A DNA stretch of 64,000 bases from PFJX01 sp040757575 (lineage in GTDB: Bacteria > Pseudomonadota > Gammaproteobacteria > Burkholderiales > Thiobacillaceae), in the NCBI GenBank assembly GCA_040757575.1, contig JBFLXA010000002.1, forward strand, positions 62,001-126,000, read 5' to 3'. Below the pieces are notes generated by a model. The model was given only the letters and a program-made list of their open reading frames with translations, was not told the DNA's origin and did no database searches. Positions 16,140-24,797 of the stretch are shown piece by piece (position 1 is the stretch's first letter; the number at the start of each line of letters is the position of its first letter). A program made the translations under genes and the position numbers.

Positions 16140-16492
16140 ATACCCTGCCCCGGACACTCGTCCTGCTGGTGACCCTGGCCACCCAGCCCGCCTGGGCGGG
16201 CCTGGCAGATCCCACCCGGCCACCTCCTGGCCAGGGAAGTGATGCCGGCGGTGACACCGCGCCCCCGGCCCTCGTGGTCAGTACGGTCTTCCTGATGGGC
16301 AAGCGGCCCTACGCCATCGTCGACGGCATGACCGTGCGGGTAGGCGACCGGCTGTGTGAAGCCCGGGTGACGCGCATCGACGAACAGGGTGTGTGGCTGG
16401 CAGAAAACGGCGGCAAGCGCCTGCTGAAACTCCTGCCCGATATAGACAAGCGGCCCCCCGCCGGCAAGAAACCCATGGAGAAGACACGATGA
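16124..16492 (+). CDS. mshK: MSHA biogenesis protein MshK (PilP-like)
   Basis: A small 122-residue periplasmic protein. Its signal peptide ends near ATQPAWA^GLADPTRPP. The LADPTRPP box just after cleavage and the STVFLMGKRPYAIVDGMTVRVGDRL stretch are the family marks of MshK/PilP-type secretin partners (homology-region domain). It would connect the MshI2/MshJ pair to the MshL secretin. The start overlaps the mshJ end and the stop overlaps the mshL start (ATGA). Confidence 0.85.
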   Translation: MAEAVNTLPRTLVLLVTLATQPAWAGLADPTRPPPGQGSDAGGDTAPPALVVSTVFLMGKRPYAIVDGMTVRVGDRLCEARVTRIDEQGVWLAENGGKRLLKLLPDIDKRPPAGKKPMEKTR

Positions 16493-18258
16493 CGGCCCCA
16501 GGCACCTGGCATGACTGCCGACCGGACTCACCGCCCCGCTATCCCGCCTGCATCAGCCTGCTGGCCCTGCTGCTGACCACCGGTTGCGCGCCCTTGCAGC
16601 CCAGGGAACCCGCCGCCCTGCCCGCCATCCAGGCTGAGCTGGGTCGGGCCTCGGAGCAAGCCCGGCAATCCGCCGCAGCCGCACCCCAAGCCAGCCCGGC
16701 CCTGCCCCCGGCCGTAGCCGCGGCCCTGGCCCCGCCAACAGAGATCCGCCTGGAAGCCCCGGCTGCCCCGGCCGAACCCCGCTTCGACCTGGCAGTGAAC
16801 AACGCACCGGCCCAACAGGTATTCCTCGGCATTGCCACCGGCACCCGCTACAGCATGCTCCTGCACCCGGACGTGGCCGGCAGCCTCACCCTGAATCTGA
16901 AGGACGTGAACGTGCCTGAAGCACTGGCCGCCATTCGGGACCTGTACGGCTACGACTACCGCATCGAAGGCAACCGCATCCTGGTCCAGCCCCTCACTGC
17001 CCAGACCCGGTTCTATTCCATCCCCTACCCCACCAGCGTGCGCCAGGGCAAATCCGAACTGCGGGTCATCTCCGGTTCCATTGCCGATTCGGGTGGCAAC
17101 AACGCCGCCGGTTCCACCGCCACCAGCGGCACCTCCACCGCCCAGGTGGACAGCAGCAAGGTCACCACCGACAGCCGCAGCGATTTCTGGAACGAACTGA
17201 AGGGCGCGGTCGGCCTGCTGATCGGTTGCAACGGAGGCACCTGCCCGCCGGACCGGAACGTCATGGTCAGCCCCCACACAGGCATGCTGGCGGTGCGGGC
17301 CCTGCCCAAAGAACACCGCCAGGTGGGGGAATACCTCCAGGCGGCACGGCTGACGGTGGAGCGCCAGGTGATGATCGAAGCCAAGATCATCGAAGTGAGC
17401 CTGAACGAAGGCGCCCAGTCCGGCATCAACTGGGCCTATTTCAACAACCACAGCAGCCTGTCCAAGGGCAGCAGCGCCGGGTCCTTCCCGATTCCCAAAG
17501 GCACACCGATCGATCCTTCCGGTGGCGCCCCGACCCTCGATACCCTGCTGGGGGGCGGCCTGCCCGCCGCCGCCGGGGCCGTATCCGGCAACGCCCTCAA
17601 TGCCGGCATTTTTGGCCTGGCCCTGCAAACCACCAACTTCCTCGCCCTGATTAACTTCCTGGAAACCCAGGGAGGCGTGCAGGTGCTGTCCAGCCCCCGC
17701 ATCGCCGCCATCAATAACCAGAAGGCCGTACTCAAGGTGGGCACCGACGAATTCTTCGTCACCAACGTGTCCACCACCACAAATACCGGTAGCGGCAGCG
17801 GCACCACCACCCCCAACATCACCCTGCAGCCCTTCTTCTCTGGCATCGCCCTGGACGTGACCCCCCAGATCGACGAAACCGGCCACATCATCCTGCACGT
17901 GCACCCCTCCGTGAGCCAAGTGACCACGGTGGAAAAGAACATCAACCTGGGCAGCGGCACCAGCATCGGCAACATCACCCTGCCCCTGGCCTCCAGCACC
18001 ATCTCGGAAACCGACAGTGTCGTGCGCCTGAAGGACGGCGAGATCGCCGCCATCGGCGGCCTGATGAAGCGCGCCAGCCAGGACACCCAGAGCGCCGTGC
18101 CCGGCCTGGGCAAGATCCCCGGCCTGGGGGCCCTGTTCCGCAACGATGCCGCCAGCCGCCAGAAGCACGAACTGGTCATCCTGCTGAAACCCACCGTCAT
18201 CAAGCAGGCCGGCGACTGGATGGAAGGCGTGAACGAGGCTCGGGAGCGGTTGCAGTGA
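16489..18258 (+). CDS. mshL: MSHA outer-membrane secretin MshL
   Basis: A 589-residue PilQ/GspD-family secretin forming the outer-membrane pore for the pilus. The N-terminus carries a lipoprotein-like signal (ISLLALLLTTGC, Cys33; threonine at -3 makes the lipobox slightly atypical). It is followed by an Ala/Pro-rich linker, an STN domain (about 103-165, FDLAVNNAPAQQVFLGIATGT), N-domains and the secretin domain (about 300-575). The C-terminal VPGLGKIPGLGALFRND and LVILLKPTVI motifs are diagnostic. The ATG at 16489 overlaps mshK; a longer frame upstream is a shadow. Confidence 0.95.
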   Translation: MTAPGTWHDCRPDSPPRYPACISLLALLLTTGCAPLQPREPAALPAIQAELGRASEQARQSAAAAPQASPALPPAVAAALAPPTEIRLEAPAAPAEPRFDLAVNNAPAQQVFLGIATGTRYSMLLHPDVAGSLTLNLKDVNVPEALAAIRDLYGYDYRIEGNRILVQPLTAQTRFYSIPYPTSVRQGKSELRVISGSIADSGGNNAAGSTATSGTSTAQVDSSKVTTDSRSDFWNELKGAVGLLIGCNGGTCPPDRNVMVSPHTGMLAVRALPKEHRQVGEYLQAARLTVERQVMIEAKIIEVSLNEGAQSGINWAYFNNHSSLSKGSSAGSFPIPKGTPIDPSGGAPTLDTLLGGGLPAAAGAVSGNALNAGIFGLALQTTNFLALINFLETQGGVQVLSSPRIAAINNQKAVLKVGTDEFFVTNVSTTTNTGSGSGTTTPNITLQPFFSGIALDVTPQIDETGHIILHVHPSVSQVTTVEKNINLGSGTSIGNITLPLASSTISETDSVVRLKDGEIAAIGGLMKRASQDTQSAVPGLGKIPGLGALFRNDAASRQKHELVILLKPTVIKQAGDWMEGVNEARERLQ

Positions 18259-18259
18259 G

Positions 18260-19099
18260 ATGTACCTGACCCACTTCGGCCTCCAGGAATTCCCCTTCGG
18301 CCTCACCCCGGACACCGGCTATTTCTTTCCCGGCGCCGGTAGCCAGGGGGCCTTGAACACCCTGCTGGTGGCCCTGGAAGCGGGGGAAGGACTGATCAAG
18401 ATCGTCGGCGAAGTGGGCTCCGGCAAGACCCTGCTGTGCCGGCACCTGCTCAACCGCCTGGACACGGAAGGCTGGGCCACGGCCTACATCCCCAACCCCA
18501 ACCTCACCCCCGCCGCCCTGAACCAGGCCCTGTTGGCGGAACTGGGCGGCGACATGAAACGGGGTCTCGCCTACGGCCTCACCAAGGCCCTGGAAACCCG
18601 CCTGCTGGAACTGGCGGCCAGCGGCCGGCGGGCCGTGGCCCTCATCGACGAGGCCCAGGCCATTCCCCTGGAAAGCCTGGAGGCCCTGCGCCTGGTCACC
18701 AACCTGGAAACCGAGAAGCGCAAGCTGCTGCAGATCGTCCTCTTCGGCCAGCCGGAACTGGACACCCATCTGGCAGACCCGTCCGTGCGCCAGATCCGCA
18801 GTCGCATCGTCTTCCACGACCGCATCGCCCCCCTGTCTGCCCAGGAAACCCCCATCTACCTGGCCCACCGCATGGCCCAGGCCGGCGCCCCGGACCCCGT
18901 CTTCAGCCCCGATGGGGCCCGCAAGCTCCACCGCCTGAGCGACGGCCTGCCCCGGCTGCTCAACATCCTGGCCCACAAGGCCCTGCTGCTGGCCTACGGC
19001 GAAGGGCAACGGCAGGTGCTGCCCCGGCATGTGCGCTTGGCCGGCAAGGACACCCCGGGGGCCCGCCTGAACTGGCTGGAAAGATGGTGGCCGGCATGA
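18260..19099 (+). CDS. mshM: MSHA biogenesis AAA ATPase MshM (ExeA-like)
   Basis: A 279-residue AAA ATPase of the ExeA/GspA type. It opens MYLTHFGLQEFPFGLTPDTGYFF, the standard ExeA/MshM start. Walker A is GEVGSGKTLLC at about 50-60 and Walker B is AVALIDEAQAIP at about 125-136; arginine-rich sensor motifs follow (RSRIVFHDRI, LPRLLNILAHKALLLAY). No peptidoglycan-binding domain follows, unlike ExeA proper. The gene starts one base after mshL and overlaps mshN in ATGA. It probably assists secretin assembly. Confidence 0.92.
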   Translation: MYLTHFGLQEFPFGLTPDTGYFFPGAGSQGALNTLLVALEAGEGLIKIVGEVGSGKTLLCRHLLNRLDTEGWATAYIPNPNLTPAALNQALLAELGGDMKRGLAYGLTKALETRLLELAASGRRAVALIDEAQAIPLESLEALRLVTNLETEKRKLLQIVLFGQPELDTHLADPSVRQIRSRIVFHDRIAPLSAQETPIYLAHRMAQAGAPDPVFSPDGARKLHRLSDGLPRLLNILAHKALLLAYGEGQRQVLPRHVRLAGKDTPGARLNWLERWWPA

Positions 19100-20154
19100 G
19101 CGTCATCAACCGCGTCCTCAAGGATCTGGACCGCCAGGGCAGCGCCACCTCCCCGGGCCCCAGCCCGCTTCCCGGCGTTCGCAGCGTGGACCTTGCCCCC
19201 GAACGTCCCGCCCGGGGACCAGCCCTGGCCGGGGTACTGGTCGCCCTACTGGTCACAGTGGGCGCTGCCGCCTGGTGGCTACGGTCCCCGGAACCCTCTG
19301 GCGCCGCCCCGGCCTCTCCCACTCCTTCCCATGCCACCACGCCCGTCGACACAGGTTCCAGCCCCAGCGCCGCCTCGGAACCTCGTCTGCGAATGGACCA
19401 GGAACTACGCACCCTTCCCGCATCCGCATCCCGCCCCCAGAGCCCCCCTGTGGCAGCAGCGCGCCCCACCGTCGCGGCCCCGCCCACGCCAGCTGCCGCC
19501 GCCATCGTGCCCACGCCCCGTCTGGACACCCGCCTGAGCGAACCCAGCAGCCCCCCCGCGCCCCGGGTGGTGAAAGACATGAAACCCCAGACTCCGGCCC
19601 AACAAGCAGAAGCCCTGTGGCAGCAGGCCCAGGCCCTGGGCGGAAAAGGCCGCAGCCAGACTGCCCAGCCCCTGCTGGAACAAGCCCTGCAGCTGGACCC
19701 CGGCCATATCGCCGCTCGCCAGTCCCTGGTGCTGATGGCCCTAGAAACCGGCCACCGGCCCCGGGCGGAAACCCTGCTCCAGGAAGGCATGGCCCTGCAC
19801 CCCGGCCAGTTCTGGTTCACCCGCAGCCTGGCCCAGCTGCACATCCAGGCCGGCGACCCCGGCCAGGCCGTCCGGGTGCTCAAACCCCGCCTCACCCGGC
19901 AGTCGGAAGCCGGCGACTGGGCCCTCTACGCCGGCACCCTGGCCAAGCTGAACCGCCCGGAAGAAACCGCCGCCGCCTGGCGTGAAGCCCTGAACCGCGA
20001 CCCGGGCCAGGGCGCCTGGTGGATCGGCCTGGGTCTGGCCCTGGAACAAGGCGCCCATCCCCAGGAAGCCCGGGACGCCTTCAACCGCGCTCTCCAGACA
20101 CCCCTCACAAGCGAACTGCGGGACTACGCCAGCCGCAAGGCCGGGGGGCAGTAG
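19096..20154 (+). CDS. mshN: MSHA biogenesis TPR protein MshN
   Basis: A 352-residue inner-membrane protein closing the cluster. MSVINRVLKDLDRQG is the typical MshN N-terminus. A single transmembrane helix (43-62, ALAGVLVALLVTVGAAAWWL) is followed by a Pro/Ala-rich periplasmic linker (65-165) and TPR repeats (about 170-350; AEALWQQAQALGGKGRSQTAQPLLEQALQLDPGHIAARQ). The TPRs probably bind other assembly proteins or the secretin. ATG overlaps the mshM stop. An open frame extending upstream to 18436 is only the alternative phase of mshM. Confidence 0.9.
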   Translation: MSVINRVLKDLDRQGSATSPGPSPLPGVRSVDLAPERPARGPALAGVLVALLVTVGAAAWWLRSPEPSGAAPASPTPSHATTPVDTGSSPSAASEPRLRMDQELRTLPASASRPQSPPVAAARPTVAAPPTPAAAAIVPTPRLDTRLSEPSSPPAPRVVKDMKPQTPAQQAEALWQQAQALGGKGRSQTAQPLLEQALQLDPGHIAARQSLVLMALETGHRPRAETLLQEGMALHPGQFWFTRSLAQLHIQAGDPGQAVRVLKPRLTRQSEAGDWALYAGTLAKLNRPEETAAAWREALNRDPGQGAWWIGLGLALEQGAHPQEARDAFNRALQTPLTSELRDYASRKAGGQ

Positions 20155-20273
20155 GCCACATAACGGAGCCAGAGGTGCAGCGTATATCCCGTCCGCAGGA
20201 AATTTCGGGGGCCCTAGTACGTCATGTAGTAGCCGCGACAATGCGCCTGACAAGACCACCGCTCGCGTTTGTA

Positions 20274-21203
20274 TCAATTCCGGGTTAGAAGCAGTCCGAG
20301 CCAACCATGACCACAAGGATCCTCAACAGAGGTGACCCGCATGCTGTCTCCATTTCCGGATAGTTCCAGCGTCATGGCGCCACCGCGCGTGCAACGTGGG
20401 TCACCAAATTGCTGAGTCAATGCCGGGTGGACTGCGGAGAAATCGCGAATGATGTTGCGCCATTGGCCAATCAGGGTCCGACCGTTTGCGGTGCCCGCGA
20501 TCTCATAGTGGGGGCCGGGCACACCCCATCGGCGCTGCGTGATGAGAAGGCGTACATTGGGGCCCTGCTGGGAAGCCTGCACCGTTGCATTCGGCGCATC
20601 ATAGGCCCAAGTGCCACCGAAATACGCCGAAAAGCCGGGGGACAGGTCTGCCGCCTGTCCTTGAACGGGCTGCCAACGATACTTCAGATAGCGCGTAACA
20701 CCGAGCCCGTTTCCGAAGCCTAACGTTTCGACCAGTTGGGCTTCTTTGATCAATTCCCCACTGGGCCGCATGCCGGGGCCAGGAATCGTGAGGTCACCCG
20801 CACAGGTGGCTGCTTCACCCGGCTGAGCCACTTCGCCCTTGGTGAAGCCCATGCTGTTCCAATTCATACTGCAGTAGGCCCCCGCCCCACGCACTGCTGT
20901 GCTGTTGTTCGTTACCGATCCCTGGACATGTATCCGGTCTCCAGGCCGCAACTGGCCCAGCGGACGGTCCACTTTCCAGCCAACATGACCAGCGGTCACT
21001 GTGGTCAGCTTGGACACGTATGAATAACAACTAGCTGAGTACTTCGCGCCCAAATCCTGAGACTCGCCGTGCCATTTGCAGTAGGGCTTGGCATTGGGAG
21101 CCGGCTCTGTGATTTGCTCTACCCGGCTGTCTAGAATCCATACCCCCGGTTGATCTGCCCACACGGGCGCACTGAGCAGGAGTCCTGTAAGAATGAGCCA
21201 CAT
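20274..21203 (-). CDS. Secreted protein of unknown family
   Basis: A 309-residue predicted periplasmic or exported protein with a short signal peptide (MWLILTGLLLSAPVWA^DQPG). The mature part has several cysteines (YCKWHG, ASCYSY, YCSMNW, ATCAGD, PRCTRG, DPCGHG) that could pair, and no transmembrane segment. WKVDRPLGQLRPGDRIHVQGSVTN reads like a beta-sandwich. I do not recognise the family. The codon use is visibly less GC-rich than the flanking msh and gsh genes, which suggests a later arrival. GAGGAGGGGG directly before the ATG is a very strong ribosome-binding site. No operon partner. Confidence 0.7.
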   Translation of the reverse strand: MWLILTGLLLSAPVWADQPGVWILDSRVEQITEPAPNAKPYCKWHGESQDLGAKYSASCYSYVSKLTTVTAGHVGWKVDRPLGQLRPGDRIHVQGSVTNNSTAVRGAGAYCSMNWNSMGFTKGEVAQPGEAATCAGDLTIPGPGMRPSGELIKEAQLVETLGFGNGLGVTRYLKYRWQPVQGQAADLSPGFSAYFGGTWAYDAPNATVQASQQGPNVRLLITQRRWGVPGPHYEIAGTANGRTLIGQWRNIIRDFSAVHPALTQQFGDPRCTRGGAMTLELSGNGDSMRVTSVEDPCGHGWLGLLLTRN

Positions 21204-21481
21204 ACCCCCTCCTCTGCATGTCAGGAAAACCCATCCAATCCCATACTAGCAACCCGGTGATGGAACGAAACCACCGCATTAGCCAAACATGCACCCTGGA
21301 ACCAGGGGCTATTGACGAGGGCCAGCTGTTGAACAACTAGAACCGTAAGACGGCTCAGAGGCTATAGCCTTCCCCGACTGTCCCTGGCAACCCGGCCGAT
21401 GCCCCCAGCTCGCCCATCAGCACCGCCCCCCGCCAAACGCACTAGAATCTGGGCTCCCCTTACTCACCCAGCCTGCCCACG
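21204..21481 (+). promoter_or_regulatory. Divergent spacer with gshA promoter candidate
   Basis: This 278-base gap separates the divergent secreted protein gene and gshA. I see no coding frame with support. TAGAAT at 21443-21448, 34 bases before the gshA ATG, is a reasonable -10 hexamer; no convincing -35 accompanies it. A small hairpin-forming stretch (CCCTGGAACCAGGGG) lies at about 21292-21307. Confidence 0.3.
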
Positions 21482-22777
21482 ATGGTTCCCCATCTCACTA
21501 CCGCCCTGACCGGCCCCCTGCTGGACATCGAGCGCCATGTCATCGAAGCCCAGGCGGATATCGAACACTGGTTCCGCAAGCAGTGGCTGGCGCACCCGGC
21601 CCCTTTCTACACCTCTGTGGACTTGCGCAACGCCGGCTTCAAGCTGGCACCGGTGGACGCCAACCTGTTTCCCGGCGGCTTCAACAACCTGAATCCGGAG
21701 TTCCTGCCCCTGTCCGTGCAGGCGGCCCAGGTGGCGGTGGAGAAGATGTGCGCCGCTGCCAAGCGTTTTCTCATCATTCCCGAGAACCACACCCGCAACC
21801 TGTTCTACCTGCAGAACGTGGCGGCCCTGGCGGACATCTTCACCAAGATCGGCCTGACGGTGCGCATTGGCAGCCTGATCCCGGACCTGGCCGAACCCCT
21901 GGCCCTGGACCTGCCGGACGGCAACCGGCTCACCCTGGAACCCGTAGTGCGCCGGGGCGACCGGCTGTACATCCAGGGCCGGGAGGGGGAGCCGGATTTC
22001 GATCCCTGCGCCATCCTGCTCAACAACGACCTTTCCGCCGGGGTGCCGGAGGTGCTCCAGGGCCTCAACCCGGCCCAGACCCTGCTGCCCCCCCTCCACG
22101 CCGGCTGGTTCACCCGCCGCAAGTCCCTCCATTTCACCGCCTATGACGAGGTGGCCCGGGAGTTCGGCGCCCTGGTGGGCATCGACCCCTGGCTCATCAA
22201 CCCCTACCACGCCAACTGCGGCGAGGTGGATTTCCACGCCCGCAAGGGAGAAGACTGCCTGGCGGAACGGGTGGACGAAGTCCTCGGCCGCATGCGGGTG
22301 AAATACCGGGAATACGGCATCGACCGGGAGCCCTTCGTCATCGTCAAGGCAGATGCGGGCACCTACGGCATGGGCATCATGACGGTGAAGTCCCCCGAGG
22401 ACGTGAAAGACCTGAACCGCAAGGCCCGCAACAAGATGTCGGTGGTGAAGGAAGGCCTGGCGGTGCACCACGTGCTGGTTCAGGAGGGGGTACCCACCTT
22501 TGAAAGCATCAACCAGGCGGTGGCCGAACCGGTGGTGTACATGATGGACCACTTCGTGGTGGGGGGCTTCTACCGGGTCCACACCGGCCGGGGCGCCGAC
22601 GAAAACCTCAACGCCCCGGGCATGCACTTCGTGCCCCTGGCCTTCGACCTCACCGGCAGCTTCTGCGACTGCGGCGCCCGCCCCGACGCCCCGGTGAACC
22701 GCTTCTATACCTACGGGGTCATTGCCCGCCTGGCGGCCCTGGCATCCAGCCTGGAACTGGAGCGGACGGCGCCATGA
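21482..22777 (+). CDS. gshA: Glutamate-cysteine ligase, betaproteobacterial type
   Basis: Catalyses ATP-dependent formation of gamma-glutamylcysteine, the first step of glutathione synthesis. The 431-residue protein belongs to the GshA type found in betaproteobacteria and Acidithiobacillus, not the E. coli type. Recognisable blocks are WLAHPAPFYTSVDLRNAGFKLAPVDANLFPGGFNNL, RFLIIPENHTRN and DREPFVIVKADAGTYGMGIMTV; the last is ATP-grasp-like. It overlaps gshB by four bases (ATGA), forming a glutathione operon that continues into apbE. Confidence 0.95.
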   Translation: MVPHLTTALTGPLLDIERHVIEAQADIEHWFRKQWLAHPAPFYTSVDLRNAGFKLAPVDANLFPGGFNNLNPEFLPLSVQAAQVAVEKMCAAAKRFLIIPENHTRNLFYLQNVAALADIFTKIGLTVRIGSLIPDLAEPLALDLPDGNRLTLEPVVRRGDRLYIQGREGEPDFDPCAILLNNDLSAGVPEVLQGLNPAQTLLPPLHAGWFTRRKSLHFTAYDEVAREFGALVGIDPWLINPYHANCGEVDFHARKGEDCLAERVDEVLGRMRVKYREYGIDREPFVIVKADAGTYGMGIMTVKSPEDVKDLNRKARNKMSVVKEGLAVHHVLVQEGVPTFESINQAVAEPVVYMMDHFVVGGFYRVHTGRGADENLNAPGMHFVPLAFDLTGSFCDCGARPDAPVNRFYTYGVIARLAALASSLELERTAP

Positions 22778-23721
22778 AACTCCTCTGCATCGCCGACCCC
22801 CTGGCCGGCTTCAAGACCTACAAGGACAGCACCTTCGCCATGATGCGGGAGGCGGCCCGGCGGGGGCATCGCCTCTTTGCCATGGTGGCGGAAGACCTGG
22901 CCTGGCAGGCCGGGCGTGTGGCGGGCCGGTGCCAGGCCATCACCCTCACGGGCGGCACGCCCTGGTTCTCCGCGGCAGAGCCGGCCTGGCATGACCTGGC
23001 GGATTTCGATGCCGTGCTCATGCGCAAGGACCCGCCCTTCGACCAGGGCTATCTCACCGCCACCTGGCTGCTGGAGATGGCAGAGCGCCAGGGGGCGAAG
23101 GTGTTCAACCGGCCCCAGGCCCTGCGGGACTGGAACGAGAAGCTGGCCATCGCCCGGTTTCCCGCCTTCATCGCCCCCACCCTGGTGAGTGGCGACGCCG
23201 GCCTGATCCGCGCCTTCCTGGCGGAGCAGGGGGACATCGTGGTGAAACCTCTCAACGCCATGGGAGGCGCCGGGGTGTTCCGCCTGCGGCCCGGGGACCC
23301 GAACCTGGGGTCCATCCTGGAAACCGTCACCCGCCACGGGGCCGAGACGGTGATGGCCCAGCGTTTTCTGCCGGAGATTGCCAACGGCGACAAGCGGGTG
23401 CTGGTCATCGACGGCGAGCCCGTGCCCTATTGCCTGGCCCGCATTCCCGCCGAAGGGGAAACCCGGGGCAACCTTGCGGCGGGGGGCACCGGCGTGGCCC
23501 GGCCCCTCACCGCCCGGGATGAAGAGATCGCCCGGGCCCTGGGGCCCCATTTGCAGGCGGCGGGCATTCTGCTGGCCGGTCTGGACGTGATCGGCGATAC
23601 CCTCACCGAAGTCAACGTCACCAGCCCCACCTGCTTCCAGGAGATCACCCAGCAGATGGGCTGCGACGTGGCGGGGCTGTTCGTGGATGCCCTGGAGAGG
23701 AACGTAAAGGGGGAAGGGTGA
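22774..23721 (+). CDS. gshB: Glutathione synthetase
   Basis: Adds glycine to gamma-glutamylcysteine, the second step of glutathione synthesis. It has 315 residues, the normal prokaryotic GshB length. It opens MKLLCIADPLAGFKTYKDSTFAMMREAARRGH. The ATP-grasp region includes VVKPLNAMGGAGVFRL and VMAQRFLPEIANGDKRVLVIDGEPVPYCLARIP, and the Mg-binding tail is DVIGDTLTEVNVTSPTCFQEI. It starts inside the gshA stop and ends in a period-7 purine repeat shared with the apbE start. Confidence 0.97.
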   Translation: MKLLCIADPLAGFKTYKDSTFAMMREAARRGHRLFAMVAEDLAWQAGRVAGRCQAITLTGGTPWFSAAEPAWHDLADFDAVLMRKDPPFDQGYLTATWLLEMAERQGAKVFNRPQALRDWNEKLAIARFPAFIAPTLVSGDAGLIRAFLAEQGDIVVKPLNAMGGAGVFRLRPGDPNLGSILETVTRHGAETVMAQRFLPEIANGDKRVLVIDGEPVPYCLARIPAEGETRGNLAAGGTGVARPLTARDEEIARALGPHLQAAGILLAGLDVIGDTLTEVNVTSPTCFQEITQQMGCDVAGLFVDALERNVKGEG

Positions 23722-23734
23722 AGGGGGAAGGGAG
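23707..23734 (+). repeat. Period-7 purine repeat across the gshB-apbE junction
   Basis: Four heptamers (AAGGGGG, AAGGGTG, AAGGGGG, AAGGGAG) at 23707-23734 contain both the gshB stop and the GTG start of apbE. On the complementary strand the unit is of the CCCTTCA type seen before mshG and in mshD. A change in unit number would alter the GTGA coupling of the two genes. Confidence 0.8.
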
Positions 23735-24776
23735 GGTGTGGCGCGGATGGCTGGCCCTGGCGGCGCTATTCATGCTGGCCGGCTGCGGGCCCCAGATCCA
23801 CAGGCAGCAGGCCTATGTCTTCGGCACCCTGGTGGAGATCACGGTGTACGGCGAGGACGAGGCCAAGGCCCGGCAGGTCACCAACCAGGTGCTGAAGGAT
23901 TTCGACGAACTCCACGCCACCCTGCACCCCTGGGAGCCGGGCACCCTGGAACGCATCAACGGCATTCTGGCCCTGGCCACGCCGGCCGCCCCCGCCAAGG
24001 CTGCCATGCCCCCGGGGGTGCTGCCCATTCTCCAGGACGCCACCCGGCTGTCGGAACTGTCGGAAGGCCTGTTCAACCCGGCCATCGGCAACCTGGTACG
24101 TCTGTGGGGCTTTCATTCGGACACCTTCGAGCCCCGTCTGCCGGACCCGACAGCGGTCGAAAAACTGGTGCAGGCGCACCCCCGCATGACGGACCTGCAC
24201 CTGGAGGGCCTTACCCTCACCGCCACCAACCCGGCGGTACGGGTCGACCTGGGGGGCTACGCCAAGGGCTATGCCCTGGACCTGGCGGCGGCTTATCTGA
24301 AAAGCCAGGGGGTGAGCCATGCCCTCATCAACATCGGCGGCAACGTCATGGCCTTGGGGCAAAAGGGCGGCGAACCCTGGAAGGTGGGCATTCAGCACCC
24401 TCGCCGGGCCGGGGCTTTGGCGGTGCTGGCCCTCCAGAGCGGCGAGGCCATCGGCACCTCCGGCGATTACCAGCGGTTCTTCGAATACCAGGGAAAACGC
24501 TATTGCCACCTCATCGACCCCCGCACCGGCTGGCCGGCAGACCAGGCCCAGGCGGTGACGGTCATCGCCCGGGGGCCCCAGGCCGGCACCCTCTCTGACG
24601 TGGCCAGCAAGCCCCTGTTCGTGGCCGGTCCGGCAGACTGGCGCCGGCTGGCCGCAAGGATGGGAGTCACGGAAGTGCTGTTCGTGGACAAGGACGGCAG
24701 GGTTTCCGTCACCCGAAGCCTGCAACAGCGGTTAAGCTGGGAAGACCCGCAACCCCGGCTTACCGTGGTGGAGTAA
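23718..24776 (+). CDS. apbE: FAD:protein FMN transferase (ApbE family lipoprotein)
   Basis: Periplasmic ApbE transfers FMN from FAD onto a Thr in target flavoproteins such as Rnf and Nqr subunits. It has 352 residues. The lipoprotein signal peptide (LALAALFMLAGC, Cys23) has a clear lipobox. Catalytic-core blocks are FGTLVEITVYG, SELSEGLFNPAIGNLVRLWGF, RVDLGGYAKGYALD, INIGGNVMALGQK, AIGTSGDYQRFFEYQGKRYCHLIDPRTG and GTLSDVASKPLFV. The GTG start overlaps the gshB stop and sits in a heptamer repeat. No Rnf or Nqr genes are present nearby, so the flavoprotein client is unknown. Confidence 0.93.
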   Translation: MKGEGRVWRGWLALAALFMLAGCGPQIHRQQAYVFGTLVEITVYGEDEAKARQVTNQVLKDFDELHATLHPWEPGTLERINGILALATPAAPAKAAMPPGVLPILQDATRLSELSEGLFNPAIGNLVRLWGFHSDTFEPRLPDPTAVEKLVQAHPRMTDLHLEGLTLTATNPAVRVDLGGYAKGYALDLAAAYLKSQGVSHALINIGGNVMALGQKGGEPWKVGIQHPRRAGALAVLALQSGEAIGTSGDYQRFFEYQGKRYCHLIDPRTGWPADQAQAVTVIARGPQAGTLSDVASKPLFVAGPADWRRLAARMGVTEVLFVDKDGRVSVTRSLQQRLSWEDPQPRLTVVE

Positions 24777-24797
24777 CCCGAAAGAGGAGGCGCATAG

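Noticed and set aside
18436..19095. mshN starting much earlier, within mshM
   Set aside because: This part is the alternative phase of mshM; the ATG at 19096 begins the typical MshN N-terminus and overlaps the mshM stop.
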